Assembly: GCF_030814115.1 (NCBI RefSeq)
Contig: NZ_JAUSUP010000002.1
Location: 62,001 to 126,000, forward strand
Source of the DNA: Alkalibacillus filiformis
GTDB lineage: Bacteria > Bacillota > Bacilli > Bacillales > Alkalibacillaceae
Direction: 5' to 3'
DNA: 64,000 bases
Made by a program: the position numbers and the translations under genes. Below the pieces are notes generated by a model. It was not told the DNA's origin. It did not search any database and saw only the letters and a list, made by a program, of their open reading frames with translations. The number at the start of each line of letters is the position of its first letter. The stretch's first letter is position 1. Shown here in pieces: positions 33,010 through 42,221 of the stretch.

Positions 33010-33996
33010 TTATTCAGCGTAATGACAGGCCGCTAAATGATGCTCCTTCACTTCTTCTAAGGCTGGTTCAGCTTGTTTACAATATTCTGTCGCAAGGGGG
33101 CAACGTGTATGAAAACGACAACCAGTAGGTACATTTAGCGGGCTAGGTACATCTCCTTTTAATTGAATTCTTTCTTTGTGATCTTCTGTTATATCTGGAA
33201 TAGCTGAAAACAGTGCCTGTGTGTATGGATGCGCTGGATTTTCGTAAATCGAGTCTTCATCAGCTAATTCGACCATCTTACCTAAATACATGACACCGAC
33301 TCGGTCACTAATATGCTTAACGACTGATAAATCATGAGAAATAAAAATGTATGTTAGCTGGTGTTTTCTTTTCAGTTTTTGCAATAAGTTCAATACTTGC
33401 GCTTGAACGGATACGTCTAATGCCGATACCGCTTCATCGCATATGATCAGTTTGGGTTGTACAGCAAGTGCTCTAGCAATACTAACTCTCTGCCTTTGGC
33501 CACCGCTAAATTCGTGCGGGTACTTCCAATAAGCTTCAGCTTTCAACCCGACTTCTTCAAGCAAATTTTGAACGTAGCTTTGCCGTTCTTTTTTAGGGAC
33601 GATTTCGTGGGTGGCAACAATTTCAGTCAGCATTGCACCCACTGTCATTCTTGGGTTCAATGACGCAAAAGGATCTTGGAAGATAATTTGTATATCTTTG
33701 CGCAATTTCCGTAACTGCTTCCCATTTAATTGTGCAATATCTTGACCTTCATAATACACTTCACCAGACGTTGGTTTTTGAAGCTGTAATAAGGCTCGTC
33801 CCATCGTTGATTTACCACAGCCAGACTCGCCGACAATACCTAAAGTCTCGCCCTTTTTAACGTTAAAGGTTAAGTCATCAACAGCTTTAACTTGTTGTTT
33901 TTGTTTAAATAAGCCACCGCCGAGTTCAAAGTATTTTTTTAACCCTTTAATTTCTAATAGGTTCTCGGTCGACTGCTCCATCTGTGGTGTAGCCAT
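33010..33996 (-). CDS. Oligopeptide ABC importer ATPase, OppF/DppF type
   Basis: The 328-aa ATPase has Walker A GESGCGKS near 57, signature FSGGQRQRV near 160, Walker [13 protein letters not shown] near 182 and the C-terminal oligopeptide domain with [14 protein letters not shown] near 290, a four-Cys region that in DppD/F relatives can bind an Fe-S cluster. The ATG follows a perfect AGGAGG but lies 50 bases inside the end of the oppD-like gene, an unusually long overlap. Confidence 0.9.
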   Translation of the reverse strand: MATPQMEQSTENLLEIKGLKKYFELGGGLFKQKQQVKAVDDLTFNVKKGETLGIVGESGCGKSTMGRALLQLQKPTSGEVYYEGQDIAQLNGKQLRKLRKDIQIIFQDPFASLNPRMTVGAMLTEIVATHEIVPKKERQSYVQNLLEEVGLKAEAYWKYPHEFSGGQRQRVSIARALAVQPKLIICDEAVSALDVSVQAQVLNLLQKLKRKHQLTYIFISHDLSVVKHISDRVGVMYLGKMVELADEDSIYENPAHPYTQALFSAIPDITEDHKERIQLKGDVPSPLNVPTGCRFHTRCPLATEYCKQAEPALEEVKEHHLAACHYAE

Positions 33997-35011
33997 TGGA
34001 CTCTCCTCCTTTAAGCGGTGTCATCTGTTGCCACTCAGCTGAATACATCCAACAACGAACTGGATGTGCTTCTGTACCTTCTTCTTGTGGTGACTGGTCA
34101 AAGCATTCCTGCTTCGCAAAAGCGCACCTAGTCGAAAAGCGACAGCCTGATGGCATTTCATCAGGGTTTGGTACCGCCCCTTTAATGACTGGCAATTCTT
34201 CTGTTTTTCCTTGTAGCTTAGGAATTGATGCGATTAACCCCTGTGTGTACGGGTGCTTAGGGTTTTCAAATAATGATTTCGAATCAGTATATTCAATCAC
34301 TTCACCTGCATACATCACAAGTACTTGATCAGCCATTTCAGAAACGACACCTAAATCATGAGTGATCATGACAATCGACATGTCTAAATCGCCTTTCAAC
34401 TCGTTTAAAAGGTCTAATATTTGGGCTTGGATCGTTACGTCTAATGCTGTTGTCGGTTCATCAGCAATTAACAATTTCGGGTCGCAAGCAAGTGCCATCG
34501 CAATCATGACACGTTGGCGCATTCCACCGCTCATTTCGTGTGGGTAGTTATGAACACGTTCGCGTGGCGATGGAATACCGACTAATTCAAACATCTCAAC
34601 AACCCGTTCAGTGGCTTCCTTTTTCGATACATTACGGTGGATCCGGATTGCTTCTATAATTTGTTTCCCTACTGTATGAACAGGGTTAAGTGACGTCATC
34701 GGCTCTTGGAAAATCATTGAGATCTCATTGCCACGTATTTTGCTCATTTCTTTCATTGATCGATTTGTTAATTCTTGACCTTCAAAGCGAATCTCGCCTG
34801 AACGAACTTCGCCTGACTCTGGTAGCAGACCCATAATTGAAAGTGAAGTTAAACTTTTGCCACACCCTGATTCACCAACGATGCACAACGTTTCACCCTT
34901 GTTCACATTAAAGGATACACCATTTAAAATTTGAGTGTATTTCTTTTTATTTTTAAACCCAACTTCTAAGCCATGGACTTGTAATTGGTTTTCTTCGCTC
35001 GTACTTTTCAT
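33947..35011 (-). CDS. Oligopeptide ABC importer ATPase, OppD/DppD type
   Basis: The 354-aa ATPase has Walker A GESGCGKS near 46, signature MSGGMRQRV near 157, Walker [13 protein letters not shown] near 177 and the C-terminal [14 protein letters not shown] near 293. The last ~30 residues (from about [12 protein letters not shown]) extend beyond the usual family end into the oppF-like gene. AAGGAG precedes the start, 13 bases after the oppC-like stop. Confidence 0.9.
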   Translation of the reverse strand: MKSTSEENQLQVHGLEVGFKNKKKYTQILNGVSFNVNKGETLCIVGESGCGKSLTSLSIMGLLPESGEVRSGEIRFEGQELTNRSMKEMSKIRGNEISMIFQEPMTSLNPVHTVGKQIIEAIRIHRNVSKKEATERVVEMFELVGIPSPRERVHNYPHEMSGGMRQRVMIAMALACDPKLLIADEPTTALDVTIQAQILDLLNELKGDLDMSIVMITHDLGVVSEMADQVLVMYAGEVIEYTDSKSLFENPKHPYTQGLIASIPKLQGKTEELPVIKGAVPNPDEMPSGCRFSTRCAFAKQECFDQSPQEEGTEAHPVRCWMYSAEWQQMTPLKGGESNGYTTDGAVDREPIRN

Positions 35012-35024
35012 GACGTGACACTCC

Positions 35025-35918
35025 TTACTTCATCTTCGGATCTAACATGTCGCGTATGCCATCGCCGAACAAGTTAATCGAAATAACAGTAATAAAGATT
35101 AATGCCCCTGGAAATAATGCGATCCAAGGTGCTGAATCTAAATAGCCTTGACCTGTCGCTAACATTGAGCCCCAACTTGGATTAGGTGGCTGGGTGCCTA
35201 AGCCTAAATAACTGAGTGAAGCTTCAACGATAATAGCGGCTGCAATCGCAAGCGTTGCTTGAACCATAATTGGTGCAATTGTATTCGGTAAAATATGCTT
35301 TAGGATTATACTAAAATCACTAATACCTGATGCCTTACCCGCTTCAACATACTCTTTCTCACGATGCGCCAACACTTCACCACGAATTAAACGAACAAAG
35401 TTAGGGGTTAACACTAAACCGATGGCAATCATCGCGTTTGTTAAACCTGCACCTAATACCGCAGCTAATGCCAATGCTAATACTAAAGCAGGAATGGAAA
35501 GCATCGCGTCTGTCATTCTCATAATGATGTACTCATCAATAAAGCCACGGTAATAACCTGAAATTAAACCAATCGGAACACCTATGATTAACGCAATCCC
35601 AACGGAAATTAGACCCGCTTGTAGCGACACTTGCGCTCCATATATAACTCGGCTAAAAATATCGCGCCCTAAATTATCTGTTCCAAACCAGTATTCACTA
35701 CTTGGAGCTTGTAGTACTGCACTGTAATTTTGTTCCGTCGGGTCATGCGGAGCCAACCACGTTGCAAATAGTGCTGTAAAGATTAATAGAAAAGTCACAA
35801 CACCACCGAAAACAGCTAACTTGTTTTGCCATAGTCGTTCTAACATCGTCTTAAGCATTCGCAGGCGAGGGTTTTGAACTTTAGTCGTTTGCACTGATAG
35901 ATTTTCAGTTTGTTCCAT
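35025..35918 (-). CDS. Oligopeptide ABC importer permease, OppC/DppC type
   Basis: The 297-aa permease has the N-terminal cytoplasmic stretch before TM1 at about 36-56, HDPTEQNYSAVLQAP and WFGTDNLGRDIFSRVIYGA near 84, and the EAA loop EAGKASGISDFSIILKHILPN near 192. It ends FGDGIRDMLDPKMK, as is standard for OppC. The start overlaps the oppB stop by one base (TAATG). Confidence 0.93.
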   Translation of the reverse strand: MEQTENLSVQTTKVQNPRLRMLKTMLERLWQNKLAVFGGVVTFLLIFTALFATWLAPHDPTEQNYSAVLQAPSSEYWFGTDNLGRDIFSRVIYGAQVSLQAGLISVGIALIIGVPIGLISGYYRGFIDEYIIMRMTDAMLSIPALVLALALAAVLGAGLTNAMIAIGLVLTPNFVRLIRGEVLAHREKEYVEAGKASGISDFSIILKHILPNTIAPIMVQATLAIAAAIIVEASLSYLGLGTQPPNPSWGSMLATGQGYLDSAPWIALFPGALIFITVISINLFGDGIRDMLDPKMK

Positions 35919-36874
35919 TATTGTGACCCTCCTGTAAGCTTAATGCGTGGATCTAAGATCGAATATAAAACATCGGTTAAGAAGTTAATTAATATAACAG
36001 CTAAAGCCATAAACATAACGGCCCCTTGTAAAACAGGGAAATCACGCGTTTGAATCGATGTGACGAGTAGTTGACCTAACCCAGGAATATTAAAGATCTC
36101 CTCTGTAATTACGGTACCACCTAAGAAAGCAGCGAACTGCAACGCACTAACTGTAATAACAGGTAATATGGAATTCCTTAATGCGTGACCATACACAACG
36201 GCTCGCTCTAGCAATCCTTTGGCATAGCCAGTTCGTATATAATCCGATCCTAAGACTTCTAGTAAACTAGACCGAAGCATACGGGTTAGTTCGGCTGATA
36301 GTCTTACACCTAAAGCAACGGCTGGTAGTAACATGTACCATAAACTTTGGGCGACATTTTCTGTGATCGGTACGTAGCCTGATGGTGGGAACCATCCGAG
36401 CGTTACAGCAAAAATAAAGATTAATAGAATGCCTAACCAGAAAGGTGGTAGTGATACGCCTGATAGTGCAAATAAAGTTGCTGATGAATCCCATAAAGTT
36501 CCTTTTCTCGTCGCACTAATGACACCTGCTGGGATCGCAATTAAAACGGCAATTGCAAACGACATGACCGTTAGCTGTAGTGTGATAGGTATCTTTTCAG
36601 CTAATAGACTCGAAACTTCAGTATTATCTCGAAACGATTGACCGAAATCACCTTGTAACAAGTCACCAACCCAGGCAAAGTATTGCATGACTAGAGGGTC
36701 ATTCAAGCCCATATCCTCACGCAAGGCTTCAAGAGACTCGTCTGTTGCTTCCTGTCCTAAAATCATTAATGCCGGATCACCAGGCAAGACATTGACGAGT
36801 GAGAAAACGATAATACTAACGAAAAATAATATAACGATCATTAAGCCTGCTCGGCGAAGTAGAAATGAGAGCAC
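35918..36874 (-). CDS. Oligopeptide ABC importer permease, OppB/DppB type
   Basis: The 318-aa permease has NVLPGDPALMILG near 28, the EAA-type loop RTGYAKGLLERAVVYGHALRN, quoted as its key part GLLERAVVYGHAL near 220, and the C-terminal TDVLYSILDPRIK. I start at the GTG at 36874, because AGGAGG is six bases upstream; the GTG two codons earlier abuts the same site. Confidence 0.92.
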   Translation of the reverse strand: MLSFLLRRAGLMIVILFFVSIIVFSLVNVLPGDPALMILGQEATDESLEALREDMGLNDPLVMQYFAWVGDLLQGDFGQSFRDNTEVSSLLAEKIPITLQLTVMSFAIAVLIAIPAGVISATRKGTLWDSSATLFALSGVSLPPFWLGILLIFIFAVTLGWFPPSGYVPITENVAQSLWYMLLPAVALGVRLSAELTRMLRSSLLEVLGSDYIRTGYAKGLLERAVVYGHALRNSILPVITVSALQFAAFLGGTVITEEIFNIPGLGQLLVTSIQTRDFPVLQGAVMFMALAVILINFLTDVLYSILDPRIKLTGGSQ

Positions 36875-36908
36875 CTTCACCCCTCCTGATTGTCTAAATT
36901 AGTGTAAA

Positions 36909-36940
36909 GCAAGGTGCTGCAACTTGTTGCAGCACCTTGC
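36909..36940 (-). promoter_or_regulatory. Long perfect stem-loop between the binding-protein and permease genes
   Basis: The 15-bp arms GCAAGGTGCTGCAAC/GTTGCAGCACCTTGC are separated by two bases, and TTTACAC follows. It is probably a partial terminator or stability element that keeps the binding protein in excess over the membrane parts. Confidence 0.72.
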
Positions 36941-36946
36941 CAACTT

Positions 36947-38518
36947 TTATTCAAGTGTTAAATCTGCTGGTCGAATTAAGCCGTCTGGTACGTGGTTAAA
37001 TCCTTGAACGTTGTCTTTCATCGGCTTATAATCATTTTCGTGGTATAAGAAAATGTAAGGTGCTTCATCCCATAGAATTTCAGCTGCTTGACGGTACATC
37101 TCTTGTCTTTCATTTTGATCAACAGTCGTTCTAGCATCCACTAGCAATTCATCTAACTGTTCATTTGAACTGCCGGTAAAGTTATACGTTTCGTCTGTGT
37201 GGAACCAGCTATAGGCATTACCGTCTGGGTCCACTCGACCACTCCAACCAAGTCGAGCAACATCATAGTCACCTTCATACATACGGTCTAAAATGGCACC
37301 AAACTCAACTTGTTCAATTTCAACTTCAAACCCAACATCATCAAGCATTGACTTTAACATTTCAGATAGTTGTTGCTCTGCTGGTGATGGGCTAACGGTT
37401 AACGTGAATGATAGATCCTCAACCCCTGATTCTTCTAATAGCTCCTGTGCCTTTTCAACTTCACGATCAGGCACTTCTAAGTCTGGGTTGTTTGCCCAAC
37501 TTGACGGTGCAAATGGACTAACTGCCGGTTCAGCGCCATTATGAAAGACGACTTCTGTAATCGCGTCACGATCTACGGCATAATTCATAGCTTGTCTAAC
37601 CTTTTGGTTATCAAACGGCTCTCGGTCTGTGTTTAACATCAAGCCTTGGAAGCCAATACCGTCCTCTTCAGACATATTAATTTCAGGGTTTTCTTCTAAC
37701 TGTTCAATATCTTTATGAGCAATACGATTTACAATATCTAAATCCCCTGAAACTAAGTTCGTAATACGCGTGTCCTCGTTAGAAAACGCATGATATTCTA
37801 AATACTTATAATCTGGTGACTCACCCCAGTAATCGTCGAAGCGTTCAAACTCTAAGTGGCTTTGAGCTGTACGATCAACGAATTGAAATGGCCCTGTGCC
37901 AACAGGTTCATTAGATAAGTCAATCTCTTCATCTTCAGCTGCTTTAGGTGAAACAATTTGACCTGCTCGGTGAGATAGTCCAGATAAGAAAGGAGCAAAC
38001 GTTTCCTCAAGCTCAACGACAAATGTGTACTCATCCTCTACCGACATCTCTTCAATTAACCTTAAATCCGAAGCATTTGGCGAACCAAGATCTTCATCTA
38101 AAATTCGTTCAAAGTTATACTTTACCGCTTCAGCGTTAAAATCGGCTCCATCGTGGAAAGTGACACCTTCTTGCAAATAAAATGTATAAGTTAAACCATC
38201 CTCTGAGACATCCCAATCTTTAGCAAGTCCAGGGATAGGGTCTAAGTTTTCATCTACATTAATTAGCGTTTCGTAATTAGCTTTAAAAATTTGACTCTCT
38301 ACTTGCGCAGTTGATAAATGAGGATCTAATAATGGTGGGTCATCATCTAGTCCTACAACTAAAGTGTCTTCTGCATCATTATTTGTTAAATCTTCGGCTT
38401 CATCTTCTCCACCAGCTGACTCACTATCCTGGCCACCGCCTCCACAAGCAGCTAGTACGATAAGTAAAGTTAATAGTAGTGTTGTTAATAGCTTTTTAGA
38501 ATACATTCGATCGTCCAT
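36947..38518 (-). CDS. Peptide-binding lipoprotein, SBP family 5
   Basis: The 523-aa lipoprotein has signal MYSKKLLTTLLLTLLIVL and lipobox LAAC. The acidic linker is followed by LVVGLDDDPPLLDPHLS, quoted near 52, and SBP_bac_5 features such as LAKDWDVSEDGLTYTFYLQE near 100, GVTFHDGADFNAEAVKYNF near 120 and VGTGPFQFV near 204. It delivers peptides or a related solute to the OppBCDF parts behind it. AGGAGG is seven bases before the ATG. The specificity (dipeptide, oligopeptide, glutathione, nickel chelate) cannot be read from sequence. Confidence 0.9.
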   Translation of the reverse strand: MDDRMYSKKLLTTLLLTLLIVLAACGGGGQDSESAGGEDEAEDLTNNDAEDTLVVGLDDDPPLLDPHLSTAQVESQIFKANYETLINVDENLDPIPGLAKDWDVSEDGLTYTFYLQEGVTFHDGADFNAEAVKYNFERILDEDLGSPNASDLRLIEEMSVEDEYTFVVELEETFAPFLSGLSHRAGQIVSPKAAEDEEIDLSNEPVGTGPFQFVDRTAQSHLEFERFDDYWGESPDYKYLEYHAFSNEDTRITNLVSGDLDIVNRIAHKDIEQLEENPEINMSEEDGIGFQGLMLNTDREPFDNQKVRQAMNYAVDRDAITEVVFHNGAEPAVSPFAPSSWANNPDLEVPDREVEKAQELLEESGVEDLSFTLTVSPSPAEQQLSEMLKSMLDDVGFEVEIEQVEFGAILDRMYEGDYDVARLGWSGRVDPDGNAYSWFHTDETYNFTGSSNEQLDELLVDARTTVDQNERQEMYRQAAEILWDEAPYIFLYHENDYKPMKDNVQGFNHVPDGLIRPADLTLE

Positions 38519-38639
38519 TTAAGTTCCTCCTAGGTTTTAATTAATTCATAAGTCTGAAATAAAATCGCAAATATCATTTTCCACACAAACCAACTCCTCT
38601 GAACTTTTAAAATAGTTAGATAATTTAAATTTAAAATCC

Positions 38640-38667
38640 ATTTTACTTACTTGAGAGCTAAAGTCAA
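38640..38667 (-). promoter_or_regulatory. Promoter of the oligopeptide importer operon
   Basis: Minus-strand TTGACT (38662-38667) and TAAAAT (38640-38645) with a 16-base spacer. Confidence 0.65.
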
Positions 38668-38690
38668 TAACATTTTGATAAATTTTTGTT

Positions 38691-38704
38691 TGTAATCGTT
38701 ATCA
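38691..38704. promoter_or_regulatory. cre-like site between the peptide importer and psuK
   Basis: TGTAATCGTTATCA fits the looser cre core TGWNANCGNTNWCA but has T at the purine position. It is 24 bases upstream of the importer -35. It is a plausible CcpA site, weaker than those at 7837 and 57949. Confidence 0.4.
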
Positions 38705-38775
38705 TTTTGTTCGATATATATGAAAACCCTTTCATGATGTTTATTTAGGCCTAAGTAATAATAACTAATCTCTTA

Positions 38776-38804
38776 TTTACAAACAAATGTTTAAATGATA
38801 AACT
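38776..38804 (+). promoter_or_regulatory. Promoter of psuK-psuG
   Basis: TTTACA (38776-38781) and TAAACT (38799-38804) are spaced by 17 bases, 56 bases before the start. The rest of the 341-bp divergent region is AT-rich and shows nothing further that I can name. Confidence 0.5.
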
Positions 38805-38859
38805 TTTGTCATAACAGATTGATAGCGATTTCATTTATTGAATAAAGGAGGGTTCAAAA

Positions 38860-39951
38860 ATGGAGAAAGAACAACAAATTTTAAATCTAATACAATTAAA
38901 CCCTTACATTTCACAGCAAGAGCTAGCAGATGAGGTCGGCCTTTCACGTTCGGCAGTTGCCAACTACATTAAACGGTTGATCGAATCTGGGGAAATTAGA
39001 GGACGAGCTTATATCTTAAATAACCACAACAGCGTTACTTGCATTGGTGGTGCTAACGTCGACCGTAAGTCACATGCCTTGCAAGACGTTAGGATGGAAT
39101 CGTCTAACCCTGTTACGACGGATGAATCTCTTGGTGGAGTAGCAAGGAACGTTGCTGAAAACTTAGTGCGGTTAGACTTAAAACCGACTTTAGCTACTTT
39201 TGTTGGTCAAGATAAAGAAGGCGCTTGGTTAACTGAATCAGCTTATAAAATTGGAATAGACACGAGCGAAGTTACCACCTTACCCCAAAACCGTACAGGA
39301 ACTTATACAGCATTGATTGACCGTAATGGTGAACTTGTTGTATCTATGGCTGATATGGAGATTTATAACGAAGTCACTCAACAGTTAATTGAGCAAAAGT
39401 GGCAACAATACGCACGTTCTAATGTCATTTTCTTAGATACTAATATTTCTGAGGATGCTCTTCATACAGTGATTAGACGTAGTGAAAGCAATCAGAAGCC
39501 TTTATTTTTAGACCCTGTCTCCTCAATTAAGGCGAAAAAGCTACCTGAAGATTTAACAGGTGTGCATACGATTATTCCGAACAAGGAAGAAGCCGAGGAA
39601 CTTTCAGGAATAACGATTAGTAACACTGAAGACTACGGGAAAGCTTGCCATGAGTTGCTGCGCAGAGGCGTTAAGCAAGTGATCATCACTTTGGGTGAAG
39701 AAGGTATTTACTACTGTTCTGCTCATGAAGAAGGGAAAGTTGAAGCTATTCGTACAGAAGTAGCTGACGTTACAGGAGCTGGTGATGCATTTACTGCTGG
39801 TCTCATATATGGATTCATTAATAATCAAACGTTACAACAATCTTGTCGTTTTGGACTAGCTTGCTCAACACTTACTCTTCAATCTAATCAGTCTTGTTCT
39901 GAAGACTTATCAACTAAGAAAATTAATACTTTATTAAAGGAGTTGTCGTAA
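38860..39951 (+). CDS. psuK: Pseudouridine kinase with N-terminal winged helix (PfkB family)
   Basis: The 363-aa protein fuses a MarR/Lrp-like winged helix (residues 1-50: ISQQELADEVGLSRSAVANYI) to a PfkB/ribokinase domain starting VTCIGGANVDRKSHAL at 59. Kinase hallmarks are LGGVARNVAENLVRL at 91-105 and the catalytic GAGDAFTAG at 306-314. E. coli YeiI has the same HTH-kinase layout. The next gene, one base on, is psuG, so phosphorylation of pseudouridine to its 5'-phosphate is the expected reaction. The DNA-binding part may let the enzyme control its own promoter. AAGGAGGG precedes the ATG. Confidence 0.88.
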   Translation: MEKEQQILNLIQLNPYISQQELADEVGLSRSAVANYIKRLIESGEIRGRAYILNNHNSVTCIGGANVDRKSHALQDVRMESSNPVTTDESLGGVARNVAENLVRLDLKPTLATFVGQDKEGAWLTESAYKIGIDTSEVTTLPQNRTGTYTALIDRNGELVVSMADMEIYNEVTQQLIEQKWQQYARSNVIFLDTNISEDALHTVIRRSESNQKPLFLDPVSSIKAKKLPEDLTGVHTIIPNKEEAEELSGITISNTEDYGKACHELLRRGVKQVIITLGEEGIYYCSAHEEGKVEAIRTEVADVTGAGDAFTAGLIYGFINNQTLQQSCRFGLACSTLTLQSNQSCSEDLSTKKINTLLKELS

Positions 39952-40866
39952 ATGGAACAATTTTTATCATATACAAAAGAAGTACAAGAGGCTATACAAA
40001 ATAACCAACCTGTTGTTGCATTAGAATCAACGATTATCTCTCATGGTTTACCATATCCACAAAACTTAGAGATGGCTCGTAAAGTTGAAACAATCATCCG
40101 TGAACAAGGGGCAGTCCCAGCTACTATTGGGATCATGGATGGCCAAATTAAGATTGGTTTAACAGAAGAAGAATTAAATGTTTTTGCTACGAGTGAAAAT
40201 GTTCATAAGGTGAGCCGTCGCGATTTCGCCCATGTTATAGCACAAAAAGAGCTTGGTGCAACAACTGTCGCTGGAACGATGATCGCTGCGGAACTAGCAG
40301 GCATTAAAGTATTTGCTACTGGTGGAATTGGTGGTGTCCATCGTGAAGGTGAGATTACATGGGACGTTTCAGCTGACTTAACTGAATTAGCTCAAACGAA
40401 TGTCGCTGTTGTTTGTGCTGGTGCTAAATCGATTTTAGATATTAGTAGAACGCTAGAATATTTAGAGACGCATGGCGTTCCGGTCATTGGATATAAAACG
40501 AACACATTTCCTTCATTCTACTCAAGAGTCAGTGAATTCGGCGTCGATTACCAAATCGATGAACCAGATACAGTTGCTAAATCACTTAAAACTAAGTGGG
40601 AATTAGGTCTTGAAGGTGGCGCAATTATCGCTAACCCTGTGCCTGAACATGCTGCGCTAAACTATGATGAAATTGAGCATATTATTCAAGAAGCTATTAC
40701 AGAAGCCAAAGATCATAACATTACAGGTAAAGAAGTGACGCCATTTATTTTAGATAAAGTCAAAACTTTAACAGATGGACAAAGCTTAGAAACGAACTTA
40801 GCTCTTGTTTATCATAACGCTGAAGTCGCTGGTCAAGTGGCAAAAGCTTATCAAGATCAAATCTAA
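39952..40866 (+). CDS. psuG: Pseudouridine-5'-phosphate glycosidase
   Basis: The 304-aa protein cleaves the C-C glycosidic bond of pseudouridine 5'-phosphate to uracil and ribose 5-phosphate. Family features are [21 protein letters not shown] at 22-42 (quoted in part: [14 protein letters not shown]), [11 protein letters not shown] near 60, the catalytic Lys region [11 protein letters not shown] near 85, [11 protein letters not shown] near 122 and NPVPEHAAL near 228. AAGGAG precedes the ATG, immediately after psuK. Strong terminator downstream. Confidence 0.95.
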   Translation: MEQFLSYTKEVQEAIQNNQPVVALESTIISHGLPYPQNLEMARKVETIIREQGAVPATIGIMDGQIKIGLTEEELNVFATSENVHKVSRRDFAHVIAQKELGATTVAGTMIAAELAGIKVFATGGIGGVHREGEITWDVSADLTELAQTNVAVVCAGAKSILDISRTLEYLETHGVPVIGYKTNTFPSFYSRVSEFGVDYQIDEPDTVAKSLKTKWELGLEGGAIIANPVPEHAALNYDEIEHIIQEAITEAKDHNITGKEVTPFILDKVKTLTDGQSLETNLALVYHNAEVAGQVAKAYQDQI

Positions 40867-40873
40867 TTCAGAA

Positions 40874-40903
40874 AAGAGTGAACTCCTATTCGAGTTCACT
40901 CTT
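40874..40903. terminator. Bidirectional terminator after psuG
   Basis: AAGAGTGAACTC and GAGTTCACTCTT form a perfect 12-bp stem with a 6-base loop, and TTTTTAT follows on the plus strand. On the minus strand it also follows a 46-aa reading frame. Confidence 0.9.
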
Positions 40904-40904
40904 T

Positions 40905-41045
40905 TTATACTTGAGGCTCTTGTTCAGAGTCAATTGCCCCGGTACGTCTATAAGCTGGCGGTATTTTTAGCCAACCGCGTTTTTTCATCATTTCTTTTGC
41001 GCTAAACCCTAATGAGAACTTATCTATTTGAAACTTTAAAAACAT
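40905..41045 (-). CDS. Possible 46-aa basic protein or gene remnant
   Basis: A reading frame MFLKFQIDKFSLGFSAKEMM, continuing KKRGWLKIPPAYRRTG and ending EPQV, stops two bases before the psuG terminator, which would also end it. An in-frame TTG a little upstream (near 41066) could extend it by seven codons. A ribosome binding site is weak (AGG four to five bases before the ATG). The composition looks protein-like, with charged and aromatic residues spread evenly. I do not recognise it. It may be a small real gene or the surviving end of a larger one. Confidence 0.4.
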   Translation of the reverse strand: MFLKFQIDKFSLGFSAKEMMKKRGWLKIPPAYRRTGAIDSEQEPQV

Positions 41046-41061
41046 TAAACCTAAGCCTGTT

Positions 41062-41095
41062 CCCAAATTCTGTATTTATAGCTTGAGAATTTGGG
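41062..41095. repeat. Inverted repeat CCCAAATTCT-N14-AGAATTTGGG
   Basis: Perfect 10-bp arms lie between the 46-aa frame and the D-threonine-aldolase-like gene. There is no T run on either side, so an operator or mRNA hairpin at the 3' end of that gene is more likely than a terminator. Confidence 0.5.
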
Positions 41096-41115
41096 GGTAA
41101 TTTATTCGTTAATTT

Positions 41116-42201
41116 TTATTTCAGACCACCACGTGCATCAACTGGCCAATTGTTTACCACTTCATTTTCATTACAAACGACATACTCATCAAATAAGTTA
41201 GCCACTACACAAGCATGGTTTGGAATGATTTCGACTGTATCATTTACTTCCAAGTCACACTGTTCATTAATCGGAATGACACCATGCTCTTCAGACAGTC
41301 TTTCAATAACTAAGCTTGGGTAACCAATAACGTGACCAAATCCGACAACACTTTCGTTACCATGTGCTCCTTTTTCAAGTGACAATGCTTTGCTTCCTGC
41401 ATCAATCACTATACGATCAGAATGTTTAGCAACAACCGTGGCAAGTACAGTTAAAGCACAATCTTCAGGCTCCGCTATACCTAAACCGACTTGAACCATA
41501 TCATAAAAGATCGCATTCCCTGGTCTAATTTCAGTTACACCCTTAACCTTACCTGCATCCATGAACGTTGGGGTGGCACCAACACTTCGATGCCGAATAC
41601 GGATTCCTTCAACTTCACACGCTTTTGCACTCTTTACAACACTTTCTGCTTCATACTTGGCGATCCTTTTCCGTTCTTCATTTGACTTAGCACCGTAAGA
41701 ATGGCCAGCATGAGTGTATAAACCAGTTAATTCAAGACCTGGAAGTGCTGCTATATACTTGGCTAGGCTAACCGTCTCTTCACCTGGCTCAACACCACAA
41801 CGGTTCAACCCAGAGTTCACTTTAATCCATACTTCAAGCACTTCATCTTCAAACGTGTCACTTAAAGCTTTTGCACCGACCTCAGAATCAACGCTAGCAA
41901 TTATATTAGCTCGTTTAGTTAACTCTTTTAAACGGTTTACTTTTTGTTTTTTAGTAATTGGATAAGCAATAAAAATATCTTCAATACCACCATCGACCAT
42001 GACTTCAGCTTCATCCAGTTTAGCAACGGTTATCCCAACCGCTCCTTCTTCAACTTGTCTTCTAGCAATTTGAACACTTTTATGTGTTTTTATGTGAGGA
42101 CGTAATGCAATGTGTTGTGATTGGGCAAAACCAACCATACTCATTAAGTTACGCTCCATTGTATCTTGTTGTATTAATAAACTTGGCGTATCTAAGTTCA
42201 T
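41116..42201 (-). CDS. D-threonine aldolase/D-serine dehydratase-like PLP enzyme
   Basis: The 361-aa fold-type III PLP enzyme has DTPSLLIQQDTMERNL at the N-terminus and the PLP-Lys in RPHIKTHKS (Lys38). RCGVEPGEE near 134 and HAGHSYG near 164 follow. The C-terminal metal site PNHACVVANLFDEYVV has the His and Cys used by D-threonine aldolases (Zn or Mn). It cleaves D-3-hydroxyamino acids or dehydrates D-Ser; the exact substrate is uncertain. It is 20 bases after a CocE-type hydrolase gene, probably one operon. Confidence 0.85.
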   Translation of the reverse strand: MNLDTPSLLIQQDTMERNLMSMVGFAQSQHIALRPHIKTHKSVQIARRQVEEGAVGITVAKLDEAEVMVDGGIEDIFIAYPITKKQKVNRLKELTKRANIIASVDSEVGAKALSDTFEDEVLEVWIKVNSGLNRCGVEPGEETVSLAKYIAALPGLELTGLYTHAGHSYGAKSNEERKRIAKYEAESVVKSAKACEVEGIRIRHRSVGATPTFMDAGKVKGVTEIRPGNAIFYDMVQVGLGIAEPEDCALTVLATVVAKHSDRIVIDAGSKALSLEKGAHGNESVVGFGHVIGYPSLVIERLSEEHGVIPINEQCDLEVNDTVEIIPNHACVVANLFDEYVVCNENEVVNNWPVDARGGLK

Positions 42202-42221
42202 CCCTCAATCACCTTTTCTGT

